A stretch of DNA of 64,000 nucleotides from Streptomyces glaucescens (GTDB lineage: Bacteria > Actinomycetota > Actinomycetes > Streptomycetales > Streptomycetaceae). The notes beneath the pieces are model-generated. The model was not told where the DNA came from. It made no database searches and saw nothing but the letters and a program-made list of their open reading frames with translations. Positions within the stretch are counted from its first letter, which is position 1; the number at the start of each line of letters is the position of its first letter. The stretch covers positions 4,729,501-4,793,500 of the forward strand of contig NZ_CP009438.1 in assembly GCF_000761215.1 (NCBI RefSeq), in the 5' to 3' direction. Shown here piece after piece: positions 48,635-59,383 of this stretch. Made by a program: the position numbers and the translations under genes.

Positions 48635-49882
48635 GTGAAGCAACTGATGTCACTGGAGTCCGAGGCCGATCTCTCCGAGGAAGCGATGCTCCCCGGCACC
48701 CTGCCGGAGCCGCTGCGCGCGGAACTCGTCGCGTTCCGCCGGGACCTGCACATGCACCCCGAGCTGGGCTTCCAGGAGTTCCGCACGACCAAGGCGATCA
48801 AGACCCGGCTGGAGCGCGCCGGCCTCAAGCCCCGGGTGCTCCCGAACGGCACCGGACTCGTCTGTGACATCGGCGCCGACGGCGGCGAGTGGAGCGGCGG
48901 CCCCGAGATGCTCGCCATGCGCGCCGACATCGACGCGCTGCCCATCCCCGACGCCAAGACCGAGTGCGCCTACCGCTCCACCGTGCCCGACCGCTGCCAC
49001 GCCTGTGGCCACGACGTCCACACCACGGTGGTCCTCGGCGCCGGCCTGGTCCTCGCCGACCTGCACCGGCAGGGCCTGCTGCCGCGCCCCGTCCGGCTGC
49101 TCTTCCAGCCCGCCGAGGAGGTCCTGCCCGGCGGTGCCGCCGACGCCATCGAGAACGGCGGCGTCCTGGAGGGCGTGGCCCGGATCATCGCCGTGCACTG
49201 CGACCCCCGGGTCGACGCCGGACGCATCGGGCTGCGGCAGGGGCCCATCACGTCCGCCTGCGACCGGCTGGAGATCGCCCTCGACGGCCCCGGCGGCCAC
49301 ACCGCCCGCCCGCACCTGACGACCGACCTGGTCACCGCCGCGGCCCGGGTCGTCACCGACGTCCCGGCCATCGTCGCCCGGCGCGTCGACGCGCGCAGCG
49401 GCCTCTCGGTCACCTGGGGCCGCATCGAATCCGGCCACGCCCCGAACGTCATCCCCCAGCACGCCGAGCTGTCCGGCACCGTCCGCTGCCTCGACCTGGA
49501 GGCCTGGCGGCTCGCCCCGGACATCGTGCACGCCGCGATCGACGAGGTCGCCGGGCTGCACCGGGCCAAGTCCGAGATCAACTACGTCCGGGGCGTCCCG
49601 CCCGTCGTCAACGACCCGGACGTGACCGAACTCCTCCGCGACGCCATGACCGTCCGCCGCGGCCTGCACTCCGTCGAGGGCACCGAGCAGAGCCTCGGCG
49701 GCGAGGACTTCTCGTGGTACCTGGAACACGTCCCCGGCGCCATGGCCCGCCTGGGCGTGCGCACCCCCGGCGAGCGCACCGTCCGTGACCTGCACCAGGG
49801 CGACTTCGACGTCGACGAGCACGCCATCACGGTCGGCGTGGAACTCTTCACGGCGGCGGCACTCCTCAACACCGGCACCTGA
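48635..49882 (+). CDS. M20-family amidohydrolase
   Basis: 415 residues. The N-acyl-amino-acid hydrolase motifs are present: RRDLHMHPELGFQEFRT, MRADIDALPI, CHACGHDVHT (metal Cys/His), LFQPAEEVLPGGA, the lid-domain GPGGHTARPH and the C-terminal GGEDFSWYLEHVPGAMARLG. It probably removes acyl groups from amino acids or indole conjugates in the cytoplasm. The start may be GTG 48635 or ATG 48647; neither has ideal spacing to the GAGGG at 48631. A 37-base hairpin follows the stop. Confidence 0.88.
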   Translation: MKQLMSLESEADLSEEAMLPGTLPEPLRAELVAFRRDLHMHPELGFQEFRTTKAIKTRLERAGLKPRVLPNGTGLVCDIGADGGEWSGGPEMLAMRADIDALPIPDAKTECAYRSTVPDRCHACGHDVHTTVVLGAGLVLADLHRQGLLPRPVRLLFQPAEEVLPGGAADAIENGGVLEGVARIIAVHCDPRVDAGRIGLRQGPITSACDRLEIALDGPGGHTARPHLTTDLVTAAARVVTDVPAIVARRVDARSGLSVTWGRIESGHAPNVIPQHAELSGTVRCLDLEAWRLAPDIVHAAIDEVAGLHRAKSEINYVRGVPPVVNDPDVTELLRDAMTVRRGLHSVEGTEQSLGGEDFSWYLEHVPGAMARLGVRTPGERTVRDLHQGDFDVDEHAITVGVELFTAAALLNTGT

Positions 49883-49932
49883 CCGGCCCCGCCGCCGACG
49901 ACCACCCCTCGCCGGCGGGCGCCGGGGGCGCC

Positions 49933-49969
49933 GTACGGTCTCGGCCGCCGCCGGCGGCAGAGACCGTGC
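49933..49969 (+). terminator. terminator after the amidohydrolase gene
   Basis: A 17-bp stem (49933-49949 with 49953-49969) with one wobble and one mismatch and a 3-base loop, 51 bases after the stop codon. Confidence 0.7.
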
Positions 49970-50318
49970 GCACGGCCGGACGGCCACCCGGGGACGGCGG
50001 CGAAGCCGAGGGCGGTGGCAGTCGCGGCGGCGGTGGCCGACGCGGCGTCACTGCCGTCCCCGGCTGAGGCGGACGGCCAGCCGCCGGCGCCGGACGCGCC
50101 CCACCGGAACCACGCACCCGCCCACGCCCCCGCACCCGAGCCGGGGCAGCGCCCACACCGCACCCTCCGGTACGGCGGTTAACCGGTACGTAACCGACCA
50201 CCGGCACGAATGGATAACAGCCACGCGGAACCCCGTTCCCTGGAGTTTCTACGCGCGTTAATGTGCGCCGAAACCGAGCACCCACTGCGAAGCAGCTTTG
50301 AAGAATGGGGAACCTCAG
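49970..50318 (+). promoter_or_regulatory. long leader of the first Bmp lipoprotein gene with CTACGCGCGT motif
   Basis: No gene is seen here. The first 200 bases are extremely GC-rich; the last 140 are less so and hold the promoter region. The motif CTACGCGCGTTA lies at 50249-50260, 58 bases before the start. It recurs as CTACGCGCGTTA at 51591 and CTACGCGCGTAG at 52840. A GGATAACA element precedes it here (about 50212) and at the second Bmp gene (about 51554). Confidence 0.6.
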
Positions 50319-51371
50319 ATGCGTCGGATTTCCAGCCTGACCCGCGTCGCGGTGGGGGTCGCGTCGCTCGCGCTCGCCGCCACGGCCTGCGGTAGTACCA
50401 GCAGCGACGCCGGCAACGGCGACGGCGACGACAAGAACCTCGGCCTCGCCATCGCGTACGACATCGGCGGCAAGGGCGACCAGTCCTTCAACGACGCCGC
50501 GTTCGCCGGCCTGCAGAAGGCCAAGGACGAGTTCGGTTACGAGACCGCCGACATCGAGCCCACCGAGGGTGAGACGGACGCCGACAAGGAGCAGCGCCTG
50601 GCGTCGCTCGCCAAGCAGGGCTACAACCCGGTGATCGGCGTGGGCTTCGCCTACGGCCCGGCGATGGAGGCCGTGGCCAAGGACTACCCGGACACGACCT
50701 TCGGCATCGTGGACTCGGTCGTCGAGGGCGACAACGTCGCCTCCCTGGTCTTCGCCGAGGAGCAGGCCTCCTACCTGGCCGGCGTGGCCGCCGCGAAGGC
50801 CACGAAGACGAACACCGTCGGTTTCGTGGGCGGTGTGGACATCCCGCTGATCCACAAGTTCGAGGCCGGCTACAAGCAGGGTGTCGAGGACACCAGCGGT
50901 GGCAAGGTCAAGGTCCTCTCGCAGTACCTGACCCAGACGGCCGAGGAGGGCGGCTTCTCCAGCCCGGACAAGGGCAAGGCCGCCGCCGAGGGCCAGATCG
51001 AGAAGAAGGCGGACGTCGTCTACCAGGCGGCAGGCCTGTCCGGCCAGGGCGTGATCGAGGCCGCCGCGAAGGCGAAGGTCTTCGCGATCGGCGTCGACTC
51101 CGACCAGTACAAGCAGGAAGCCCTCGCCGCGTACAAGGAGTACATCCTCACCTCGGCCCTGAAGGACGTCGGCGGCGCGGTCTACGCCCTCGCCAAGTCG
51201 GTGGAGGACGGCAAGCCGCTGGCCGGCACGCAGACCTTCGACCTGAAGGTGAACGGTGTCGGACTGTCGGAGAGCAACCCGCAGTACGCCAAGATCGCCG
51301 GCCTGAAGGACGCGGTGGAGAAGGCCAAGGAGGGCATCACCGGCGGCCGGATCAAGGTCCGGACGGAGTAA
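50319..51371 (+). CDS. Bmp-family nucleoside-binding lipoprotein, copy 1
   Basis: 350 residues. A signal peptide ends in AATAC, so Cys24 is likely lipidated. The mature protein is a PnrA/Bmp-type periplasmic-binding fold: LAIAYDIGGKGDQSFNDAAFAGL, TVGFVGGVDIPLIHKFEAGY, LSQYLTQTAEEGGFSSPDKG and the C-terminal GGRIKV. Such proteins capture purine or pyrimidine nucleosides for ABC import. The close paralogue at 51670 and the ATPase/permease operon at 52880 belong to the same system. A hairpin (51429-51466) separates the copies, so they are expressed separately. Confidence 0.92.
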   Translation: MRRISSLTRVAVGVASLALAATACGSTSSDAGNGDGDDKNLGLAIAYDIGGKGDQSFNDAAFAGLQKAKDEFGYETADIEPTEGETDADKEQRLASLAKQGYNPVIGVGFAYGPAMEAVAKDYPDTTFGIVDSVVEGDNVASLVFAEEQASYLAGVAAAKATKTNTVGFVGGVDIPLIHKFEAGYKQGVEDTSGGKVKVLSQYLTQTAEEGGFSSPDKGKAAAEGQIEKKADVVYQAAGLSGQGVIEAAAKAKVFAIGVDSDQYKQEALAAYKEYILTSALKDVGGAVYALAKSVEDGKPLAGTQTFDLKVNGVGLSESNPQYAKIAGLKDAVEKAKEGITGGRIKVRTE

Positions 51372-51428
51372 CGGCACACGTCACGGCCGTACCGCCCACC
51401 TGAACGGGCGAACCCGGCCGTACCGGCT

Positions 51429-51466
51429 CGAAGCGGGCGGGCGCCTCATGCGCCCCGCCCGCTTCG
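51429..51466 (+). terminator. terminator after Bmp copy 1
   Basis: A GC-rich stem of about 16 bp with a single-base bulge and a 5-base loop, 57 bases after the stop codon. Confidence 0.7.
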
Positions 51467-51590
51467 TCGTCTCCCGCGCAGGTCACCCACCGCCACCCCT
51501 CGTTTGCGGTCGGCAAGCCTGCGGCCGGGCGGCCGGTGGCGTTGGCCACGGGCGGATAACAAGGTGGACAGAAGGGGTTTTCAGGCAGGT

Positions 51591-51602
51591 CTACGCGCGT
51601 TA
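51591..51602. promoter_or_regulatory. CTACGCGCGT motif before Bmp copy 2
   Basis: CTACGCGCGTTA, 67 bases before the start of the second Bmp gene, followed by ATCTGCGGCGAAGCC, which is nearly the same as the sequence after the motif of copy 1. TTAATC at its right edge could be a -10 element, with TTTTCA 16 bases upstream. Confidence 0.6.
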
Positions 51603-51669
51603 ATCTGCGGCGAAGCCAGCGCCGATGCTGAACCTCTCGCGGCGCTTTGTACGACAGGAGCACCACACC

Positions 51670-52716
51670 ATGCGCCGGGTTTCCCGCATCGCGGTCGCAG
51701 GCGCAGCGACCGCCTCCCTCGCCCTCGCCCTGTCCGCCTGTGGCGGCACCTCGACCGAGGGCGGCTCGTCCTCCGACAGCGACAAGGGTCTCGCCATCGC
51801 CTACGACGTGGGCGGCAAGGGCGACCAGTCCTTCAACGACGCCGCGTACGCGGGCCTGGAGCAGGCGAAGAAGGAGTTCGGTTACGAGACGGCCGACATC
51901 GAGCCCACCGAGGGCGAGACGGACGCCGACAAGCAGCAGCGCCTGGAGTCGCTGGCCAAGCAGGGCTACAACCCGGTCGTGGGTGTCGGCTACGCGTACG
52001 CCGCCGCCGTCAAGGGCGCCGCGGAGAAGTACCCGGACACCACCTTCGGCATCGTCGACGACTCCACGGTCCAGGCGAAGAACGTCGCCGACCTGGTCTT
52101 CTCCGAGGAGGAGGCCTCGTACCTGGCCGGTGTCGCCGCCGCCAAGAGCACCAAGAGCAACGTCGTCGGCTTCGTCGGCGGTGTGGACATCCCGCTGATC
52201 CACAAGTTCCAGGCGGGCTTCGAGCAGGGCGTCAAGGACACCAACCCCAAGGCCAAGGTGCTCTCGCAGTACCTGACCCAGACGGCCGAGGAGGGCGGCT
52301 TCTCCAGCCCGGACAAGGGCAAGACGGCCGCCGAGGGCCAGATCGAGAAGAAGGCGGACGTCGTCTACGCGGCCGCCGGCCTGTCCGGCCAGGGCGTGAT
52401 CGAGGCCGCCGCCGCCAACAAGGTGTGGGCGATCGGTGTCGACTCCGACCAGTACAAGCAGGAAGCCCTCGCCAAGTACAAGGACTTCATCCTCACCTCG
52501 GCGATGAAGGACGTCGCCAAGGCGGTCTACAACCTGGCGAAGTCCGTCGAGGACGGCAAGCCGCAGACCGGTATCGTTCGTGGCGATCTGAAGTCCGGCG
52601 AGGTGAGCCTGTCGAACTCCAACCCGAAGTTCGCGGACGACGCCGACGTCCAGAAAGCCGTCGAAACCGCCAAGGAGAAGATCATCAGCGGCGAGATCAA
52701 GGTCAAGAGCAGCTGA
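51670..52716 (+). CDS. Bmp-family nucleoside-binding lipoprotein, copy 2
   Basis: 348 residues, signal peptide ending in a good lipobox LSAC. Sequence runs parallel to copy 1 throughout: IAYDVGGKGDQSFNDAAYAGL, VGFVGGVDIPLIHKFQAGFEQG, LSQYLTQTAEEGGFSSPDKGK and AAAANKVWAIGVDSDQYKQEAL. A 63-base stretch (52261-52323) is identical in DNA to 50916-50978. It should feed the same nucleoside ABC importer. A 17-bp hairpin follows at 52764. Copies may differ in ligand preference or expression. Confidence 0.92.
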   Translation: MRRVSRIAVAGAATASLALALSACGGTSTEGGSSSDSDKGLAIAYDVGGKGDQSFNDAAYAGLEQAKKEFGYETADIEPTEGETDADKQQRLESLAKQGYNPVVGVGYAYAAAVKGAAEKYPDTTFGIVDDSTVQAKNVADLVFSEEEASYLAGVAAAKSTKSNVVGFVGGVDIPLIHKFQAGFEQGVKDTNPKAKVLSQYLTQTAEEGGFSSPDKGKTAAEGQIEKKADVVYAAAGLSGQGVIEAAAANKVWAIGVDSDQYKQEALAKYKDFILTSAMKDVAKAVYNLAKSVEDGKPQTGIVRGDLKSGEVSLSNSNPKFADDADVQKAVETAKEKIISGEIKVKSS

Positions 52717-52763
52717 TCTCCGCAACACCCTGAGCAGCGTGTAACCACGGGGTTACGTCCGCT

Positions 52764-52802
52764 CGACGGGGTACGGGGAGTCCGGCTCCCCGTACCCCGT
52801 CG
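52764..52802 (+). terminator. terminator after Bmp copy 2
   Basis: A perfect 17-bp stem (52764-52780 with 52786-52802) and 5-base loop, 47 bases after the stop; the strongest hairpin in this region. Confidence 0.85.
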
Positions 52803-52839
52803 TCGCGGTGCGTCGGCCCCTTTGTATGCCGTAGGGGCG

Positions 52840-52851
52840 CTACGCGCGTAG
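52840..52851. promoter_or_regulatory. palindromic CTACGCGCGTAG motif before the ABC operon
   Basis: A perfect 12-base palindrome, 28 bases before the proposed start of the ATPase gene and just after the upstream terminator. It matches the motifs before both Bmp genes and could be the operator of a common repressor. Confidence 0.65.
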
Positions 52852-52879
52852 ACGACCCCCGTCCCCAGGAGAGTGCGCC

Positions 52880-54492
<1,613 letters not shown>

Positions 54493-54493
<1 letters not shown>

Positions 54494-55614
54494 TGAAGAA
54501 GTTCGACAAGGAGCGCGTGCTCCTCGCGGTGGCCGGACCGGTCATCGCGCTCGCCGTGGCCTTCGCGCTCAGCGCCATCGTGCTGATCGCCTCCGGCAAG
54601 AACCCGGTCGAGCCGTTCTCCGTGATGTTCGAGCAGCTCGGCTTCTCGGACATCCAGGTCCGGATCATCAACCAGGCCACGCTGTACTACATCGCGGCCC
54701 TCGCGGTGGCCATCGGCTTCCGGATGAACCTGTTCAACATCGGTGTCGACGGCCAGTACCAGCTCGCCGCCATGATGGCCGCCATCGTCGGCGCGCACGC
54801 CGACCTGCCGGCCGCCGTCCAGGTGCCGCTGCTGCTGCTCACCGCGATCCTCACCGGCGCCTTCTGGTCCGGCATCGCCGGTGTCCTGAAGGTCACCCGG
54901 GGCGTCAGCGAGGTGGTGGCGACGATCATGCTCAACGCCATCGCCACCTCCGTCATCGCCTACCTGTGGCTGCCGGACGTCTTCGGCGTCAAGGTCGGCA
55001 ACAACAACACCACCGGCGAGATGTACGAGTCCGGCTGGATCCCCGGCATCGACCTCGGCAAGTCCGGCGAGGTCTACGGCCTGGTCGTCCTCGCCGTCCT
55101 CCTCGGCATCGGCTACTGGATCGTCCTCAACCGCACCCGCTTCGGCTTCGACCTGCGCGCCTCCGGCGCCTCCGAGAGCGCCGCGGCGGCCAGCGGCGTC
55201 GACCCCAAGCGCATGGTCCTCACCGCGATGCTGATCTCCGGCGGCCTCGCCGGCCTCGCCGGTCTGCCCATCCTCATGGGCGACACCCACACGTACAGCC
55301 TGAACTTCCCCACCGGCATCGGCTTCCTCGGCATCGGCATCGCCCTGCTCGGCCGCAACAGCCCCATCGGCATCGCCTTCGCCGCCCTGCTGTGGGCCTG
55401 GCTCGACAAGGCCTCGCCCGAGCTGGACTTCTACGGCTACGACAAGGAGATCGCGGTCATCATGCAGGGCCTGATCGTCCTCTCGGTCGTCGTCTCCTAC
55501 GAGGCCGTCCGCGAGTGGGGCCTGCGCCGCCAGCAGCGCCGGGTCGGCGCGGAACTGGCCGCCGGTCACGTCCTCGGCGCCGACAACAACACGAAGGAGG
55601 CGGCAGGCCGATGA
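54493..55614 (+). CDS. nucleoside ABC transporter permease 1
   Basis: 373 residues, BPD_transp_2 family (ribose/nucleoside-type permease). About nine helices are seen, with IGFRMNLFNIGVDGQYQLAAMMAA, GVSEVVATIMLNAIATS and the coupling segment LRASGASESAAAASGVDPKRM. The ATG overlaps the ATPase stop by one base. It ends in an Arg-rich tail with a TKEAAGR terminus, and its stop overlaps permease 2. Confidence 0.93.
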
Positions 55615-56876
55615 CCACCGCGACCGACGTCAACCAGCCCACCCTCCAGCCCGCGGCGCCGACCGGCCGCCGGATGTCGTGGCCCGTCCTCCTCCTGGTC
55701 ATCGCCGGAGCCCTGGCGCTGACCTCCCTCGTCCGGATCATCACCGGCGCCGACGGCATCACCAACGTCAGCCAGATGTCCACCGCGCTCCAGCTCGCCG
55801 TGCCGATCGGCCTCGCCGGTCTGGGCGGCCTGTGGGCCGAGCGCGCGGGCGTGGTGAACATCGGCCTCGAAGGCATGATGATCCTCGGCACCTGGTTCGG
55901 TGCCTGGGCCGGCTTCCAGTGGGGCCCGTGGACCGGTGTCCTGGTCGGCATCATCGGCGGCTGCCTCGGCGGCCTGCTGCACGCCTTCGTCACCGTCACC
56001 TTCAACGTGAACCACATCGTCTCCGGTGTGGCGATCAACATCCTCGCCCTCGGCGCCACCCGCTACCTGGCCCCCCTCGCCTTCGTGGGCCACCAGGGCG
56101 GCTCCGCCAAGCAGTCCCCGGCGGTCGAGCCCCTCGGCCACTTCACCGTGCCGGGCCTGTCCGACGGCCTCAGGGACCTCAACGACAAGGGCTGGTTCCT
56201 GATCTCCGACATCGCCGGCCTGCTCGGCGGCCTGGTCACCAACGTGTCCTGGCTGACCCTGATCGCCGTCGCCCTGGTCCCCGCCACCTGGTGGATCCTG
56301 TGGCGTACCGCGTTCGGCCTGCGGCTGCGCTCCTGCGGCGAGAACCCGGTCGCGGCCGAGTCCCTCGGCGTGAACGTCTACAAGTACAAGTACCTCGCGG
56401 TGATCATCTCCGGCGGCCTGGCCGGCCTCGGCGGCGCCTTCCTCTCCATCGTGGCCAACCCCTTCTACCTGGAGGGCCAGGTCTCCGGCCGCGGCTTCAT
56501 CGGCCTCGCGGCGATGATCTTCGGCAACTGGATGCCGGGCGGCCTCGCCCTCGGCGCCGGACTGTTCGGCTACACCGACAGCCTCAACCTGCGCGGTGGC
56601 TCCGAGAACGTCCACGCGCTGCTGCTGCTCGGCGCGATCCTGCTGGTCGTCGGCGCGATCTGGCTGGCGGTCCGCAAGAAGTACGTGCACGCCGTGATCA
56701 CCCTGGTGGTCGGCGCTCTCGTCTTCGCCTGGTACGCCGGCACCAACGAGGTCCCCAACCAGGTCGTCTCCGCCACGCCGTACGTCATCACGCTGGTCGT
56801 GCTCGCGCTGTCGGCGCAGCGGCTGCGGATGCCGAAGGCGGACGGACTGCCGTACCGGAAGGGACAGGGCAAGTGA
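55611..56876 (+). CDS. nucleoside ABC transporter permease 2
   Basis: 421 residues, same permease family. Signature segments: LWAERAGVVNIGLEGMMILGTWFGA, NVNHIVSGVAINILALGATRYLA, the coupling helix LRSCGENPVAAESLGVNV and GRGFIGLAAMIFGNW. It pairs with permease 1 to form the channel. ATGA overlap at the start and GTGA overlap into cdd show tight coupling from importer to salvage enzyme. Confidence 0.93.
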   Translation: MTTATDVNQPTLQPAAPTGRRMSWPVLLLVIAGALALTSLVRIITGADGITNVSQMSTALQLAVPIGLAGLGGLWAERAGVVNIGLEGMMILGTWFGAWAGFQWGPWTGVLVGIIGGCLGGLLHAFVTVTFNVNHIVSGVAINILALGATRYLAPLAFVGHQGGSAKQSPAVEPLGHFTVPGLSDGLRDLNDKGWFLISDIAGLLGGLVTNVSWLTLIAVALVPATWWILWRTAFGLRLRSCGENPVAAESLGVNVYKYKYLAVIISGGLAGLGGAFLSIVANPFYLEGQVSGRGFIGLAAMIFGNWMPGGLALGAGLFGYTDSLNLRGGSENVHALLLLGAILLVVGAIWLAVRKKYVHAVITLVVGALVFAWYAGTNEVPNQVVSATPYVITLVVLALSAQRLRMPKADGLPYRKGQGK

Positions 56877-57262
56877 CCGTCGACTGGGAGGCCCTGCGGG
56901 AGCTGGCACGGGAGGCCATGTCCCACGCCTACGCCCCGTACTCGGGCTACCCGGTCGGTGTCGCCGCCCTCGTCGACGACGGCCGCACGGTCTCCGGCTG
57001 CAACGTGGAGAACGCCTCCTACGGCATCGGCCTGTGCGCCGAGTGCGGCCTCGTCTCCGAGCTGCAGCGCACCGGCGGCGGCCGGCTGACCCACTTCACC
57101 TGCGTCGACGGCAACGGCGACATCCTGGTCCCGTGCGGCCGGTGCCGGCAGCTGCTGTACGAGTTCGGCGGCCCCGACCTCCTGCTGGAGACCCCGGCCG
57201 GAATCCTCCGCCTCTCGCAGATGCTGCCCCAGGCCTTCGGCCCGGACCACCTCACCAAGTAA
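56873..57262 (+). CDS. cdd: cytidine deaminase
   Basis: 129 residues, the small homotetrameric type. Zinc-site motifs are present: the Cys-Ala-Glu in GLCAECGLVSEL (proton-shuttling Glu) and PCGRCRQLL; AYAPYSGYPVGVA and CNVENASYG are the nucleoside-binding segments. It deaminates imported cytidine and deoxycytidine. GTG start in a 4-base overlap with the permease gene. A hairpin before deoA may reduce read-through. Confidence 0.95.
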   Translation: MTVDWEALRELAREAMSHAYAPYSGYPVGVAALVDDGRTVSGCNVENASYGIGLCAECGLVSELQRTGGGRLTHFTCVDGNGDILVPCGRCRQLLYEFGGPDLLLETPAGILRLSQMLPQAFGPDHLTK

Positions 57263-57276
57263 TCCCCCTCCGCCGC

Positions 57277-57310
57277 GGCCCCTCTGACCCGACCCCCGAT
57301 CAGAGGGGCC
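57277..57310 (+). terminator. hairpin between cdd and deoA
   Basis: An 11-bp perfect stem (57277-57287 with 57300-57310) and 12-base loop. It may be a partial terminator; no separate promoter for deoA is evident in the 46 bases that follow. Confidence 0.6.
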
Positions 57311-57356
57311 GCGCACTTCCCGGACACGTCCCATCCCACCGGAAGGAAAGCCAGGC

Positions 57357-58634
57357 ATGGACGTCATCTCCGTCATCCGCACCAAGCGGGACCGCGGTGA
57401 GCTCAGCGACGAGCAGATCGACTGGGTCATCGACGCGTACACCCGCGGGGAGGTCGCCGACGAGCAGATGTCCGCGCTCGCCATGGCGATCCTGCTCAAC
57501 GGCATGAACCGCCGGGAGATCGCCCGCTGGACCGCCGCGATGATCGCGTCCGGCGAGCGCATGGACTTCTCCTCGCTGTCCCGCCCGACCGCCGACAAGC
57601 ACTCGACGGGCGGCGTCGGCGACAAGATCACCCTGCCGCTGGCGCCCCTGGTCGCGGCCTGTGGCGCGGCCGTCCCGCAGCTCTCGGGCCGCGGCCTCGG
57701 CCACACCGGCGGCACCCTCGACAAGCTGGAGTCGATCCCCGGCTGGCGGGCCCTGCTCTCCAACGAGGAGATGCTGCACGTCCTGGACACCACGGGCGCG
57801 GTGATCTGCGCGGCGGGCGACGGCCTGGCCCCCGCGGACAAGAAGCTCTACGCCCTGCGCGACGTCACCGGCACGGTCGAGGCGATCCCGCTCATCGCCT
57901 CCTCGATCATGTCGAAGAAGATCGCCGAGGGCACCGGCTCCCTGGTCCTGGACGTGAAGGTCGGCTCCGGCGCCTTCATGAAGACGATCGAGGACGCGCG
58001 CGAGCTGGCCTCCACCATGGTGGGTCTCGGCACGGACAGCGGCGTGAGGACGGTCGCCCTCCTGACCGACATGTCCACCCCGCTCGGCCTCACCGCGGGC
58101 AACGCCCTGGAGGTCCGCGAGTCGGTCGAGGTCCTGGCCGGCGGCGGCCCCGCGGACGTCGTGGAGCTGACCATCGCCCTGGCCCGCGAGATGCTCGACG
58201 CGGCGGGGGTGAAGGACGCCGACCCGGCGAAGGCCCTGGCCGACGGCTCGGCGATGGACGTCTGGCGCCGGATGATCGCGGCCCAGGGCGGCGACCCGGA
58301 CGCGCCCCTGCCGACCTCCCGCGAACAGCACGTCGTCAAGGCCCCGTCCGCCGGCGTCCTGACCCGCCTCGACGCCTACGACATCGGCATCGCCGCCTGG
58401 CGCCTCGGCGCGGGCCGCGCCCGCAAGGAGGACCCGGTGCAGGCGGCGGCGGGCGTCGAGATGCACGCCAAGCCGGGCGACACGGTCACCGAGGGCCAGC
58501 CCCTCCTGACCCTCCACACGGACACCCCGGAGCGCTTCGAGTACGCCCTGGAGGCGGTCCGCGGCTCCTTCGACATCGCCGCCCCCGGCACGGACTTCAC
58601 CCCGTCCCCGGTGGTGCTGGAACGTATCGCCTGA
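57357..58634 (+). CDS. deoA: thymidine phosphorylase
   Basis: 425 residues, normal pyrimidine-nucleoside phosphorylase length. The phosphate/nucleoside motif KHSTGGVGDKITLPLAPL, the family signature GRGLGHTGGTLDKLESIPG and LVLDVKVGSGAFMK are present. It cleaves thymidine or deoxyuridine to base and deoxyribose-1-phosphate, following cdd in salvage. The ATG at 57357 is behind GGAAGGAAAG. A 14-15 bp terminator follows. Confidence 0.95.
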   Translation: MDVISVIRTKRDRGELSDEQIDWVIDAYTRGEVADEQMSALAMAILLNGMNRREIARWTAAMIASGERMDFSSLSRPTADKHSTGGVGDKITLPLAPLVAACGAAVPQLSGRGLGHTGGTLDKLESIPGWRALLSNEEMLHVLDTTGAVICAAGDGLAPADKKLYALRDVTGTVEAIPLIASSIMSKKIAEGTGSLVLDVKVGSGAFMKTIEDARELASTMVGLGTDSGVRTVALLTDMSTPLGLTAGNALEVRESVEVLAGGGPADVVELTIALAREMLDAAGVKDADPAKALADGSAMDVWRRMIAAQGGDPDAPLPTSREQHVVKAPSAGVLTRLDAYDIGIAAWRLGAGRARKEDPVQAAAGVEMHAKPGDTVTEGQPLLTLHTDTPERFEYALEAVRGSFDIAAPGTDFTPSPVVLERIA

Positions 58635-58656
58635 CCTGCGGTTTCCTCGTACGGGT

Positions 58657-58690
58657 GAACGGGACCGGTGGACCACCACCGGTCCCGTTC
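58657..58690 (+). terminator. terminator after deoA
   Basis: A perfect 14-bp stem (58657-58670 with 58677-58690) that can gain one more pair, with a 4-6 base loop, 22 bases after the stop. The intron insertion site is 40 bases further on. Confidence 0.82.
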
Positions 58691-58701
58691 GGCATGCTGG
58701 G

Positions 58702-58723
58702 ATCGGTGACGCACCGATAGGAG
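58702..58723 (+). promoter_or_regulatory. hairpin and ribosome-binding site of the intron-interrupted Uma2 gene
   Basis: ATCGGTG-ACG-CACCGAT (58702-58718) forms a small stem directly followed by AGGAG (58719-58723). AGGAG is six bases before the A at 58730, the first base of the split start codon. Confidence 0.7.
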
Positions 58724-59383
58724 ACCGCCAGTGCGACACGAAGTCGCTCCACCCAAGTAGATGACCTGCAAGGGGAAGAAGATCATGAGCAGGTCATCCC
58801 GGACCAGTGTCCAAGGTCCGTCCCCACTTCCGCATGCGTCGCTGGTAACGGCGGGGTGTGAAGCCGGAAGGGAAAGCTCAAGAGCAGTCCGGCCATCGGG
58901 TCGCAACAAGCGAGGGGAAGACCGGACGGGCTAATGAAAATGAACCCTTGAAGAAGTCCCGTAACTCCTGTGCCGCGTCGATGGTGAGCTGTCGGCGGCA
59001 GACAGGCCCTGGCGTGGAAGAGCGCACGACGACCCCTGAGGATTGGGGCTGAAGGGGGAGGACACCGTCGGGCCCGGGATTAAGAGGGAGCCCACCCCGG
59101 TCGCATCTTGTGGGAGCGGAACGTGGAAACCCCGTTGGAGTCCGGGCGTTGATCCCGGTAATCCGGAGGTAACGAAGGACCAAGCCTCCAGCGGGACAGG
59201 ATGATCCGAGAAGCGAACGCCGACAGGGCGAAAGCCCAGAGGAAAAGGACGCGGTGCCCCCAGCCGTGTCCCATAACTCGTCGGATACGAGGCACCGTGC
59301 CCCGGCCCGAAAGGGAGCCCACGCGGATCAGGTAGGCCCGTGAAGAAGAACTGTGAAGAACCCCGAACCGAAGGGCAAGTTGG

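Noticed and set aside
58640-58735. Class C type intron insertion directly behind a terminator
   Set aside because: The deoA terminator ends at 58690, 40 bases before the insertion site, and the encoded protein has an HNH domain, which class C proteins lack; the target is the Uma2 start region.
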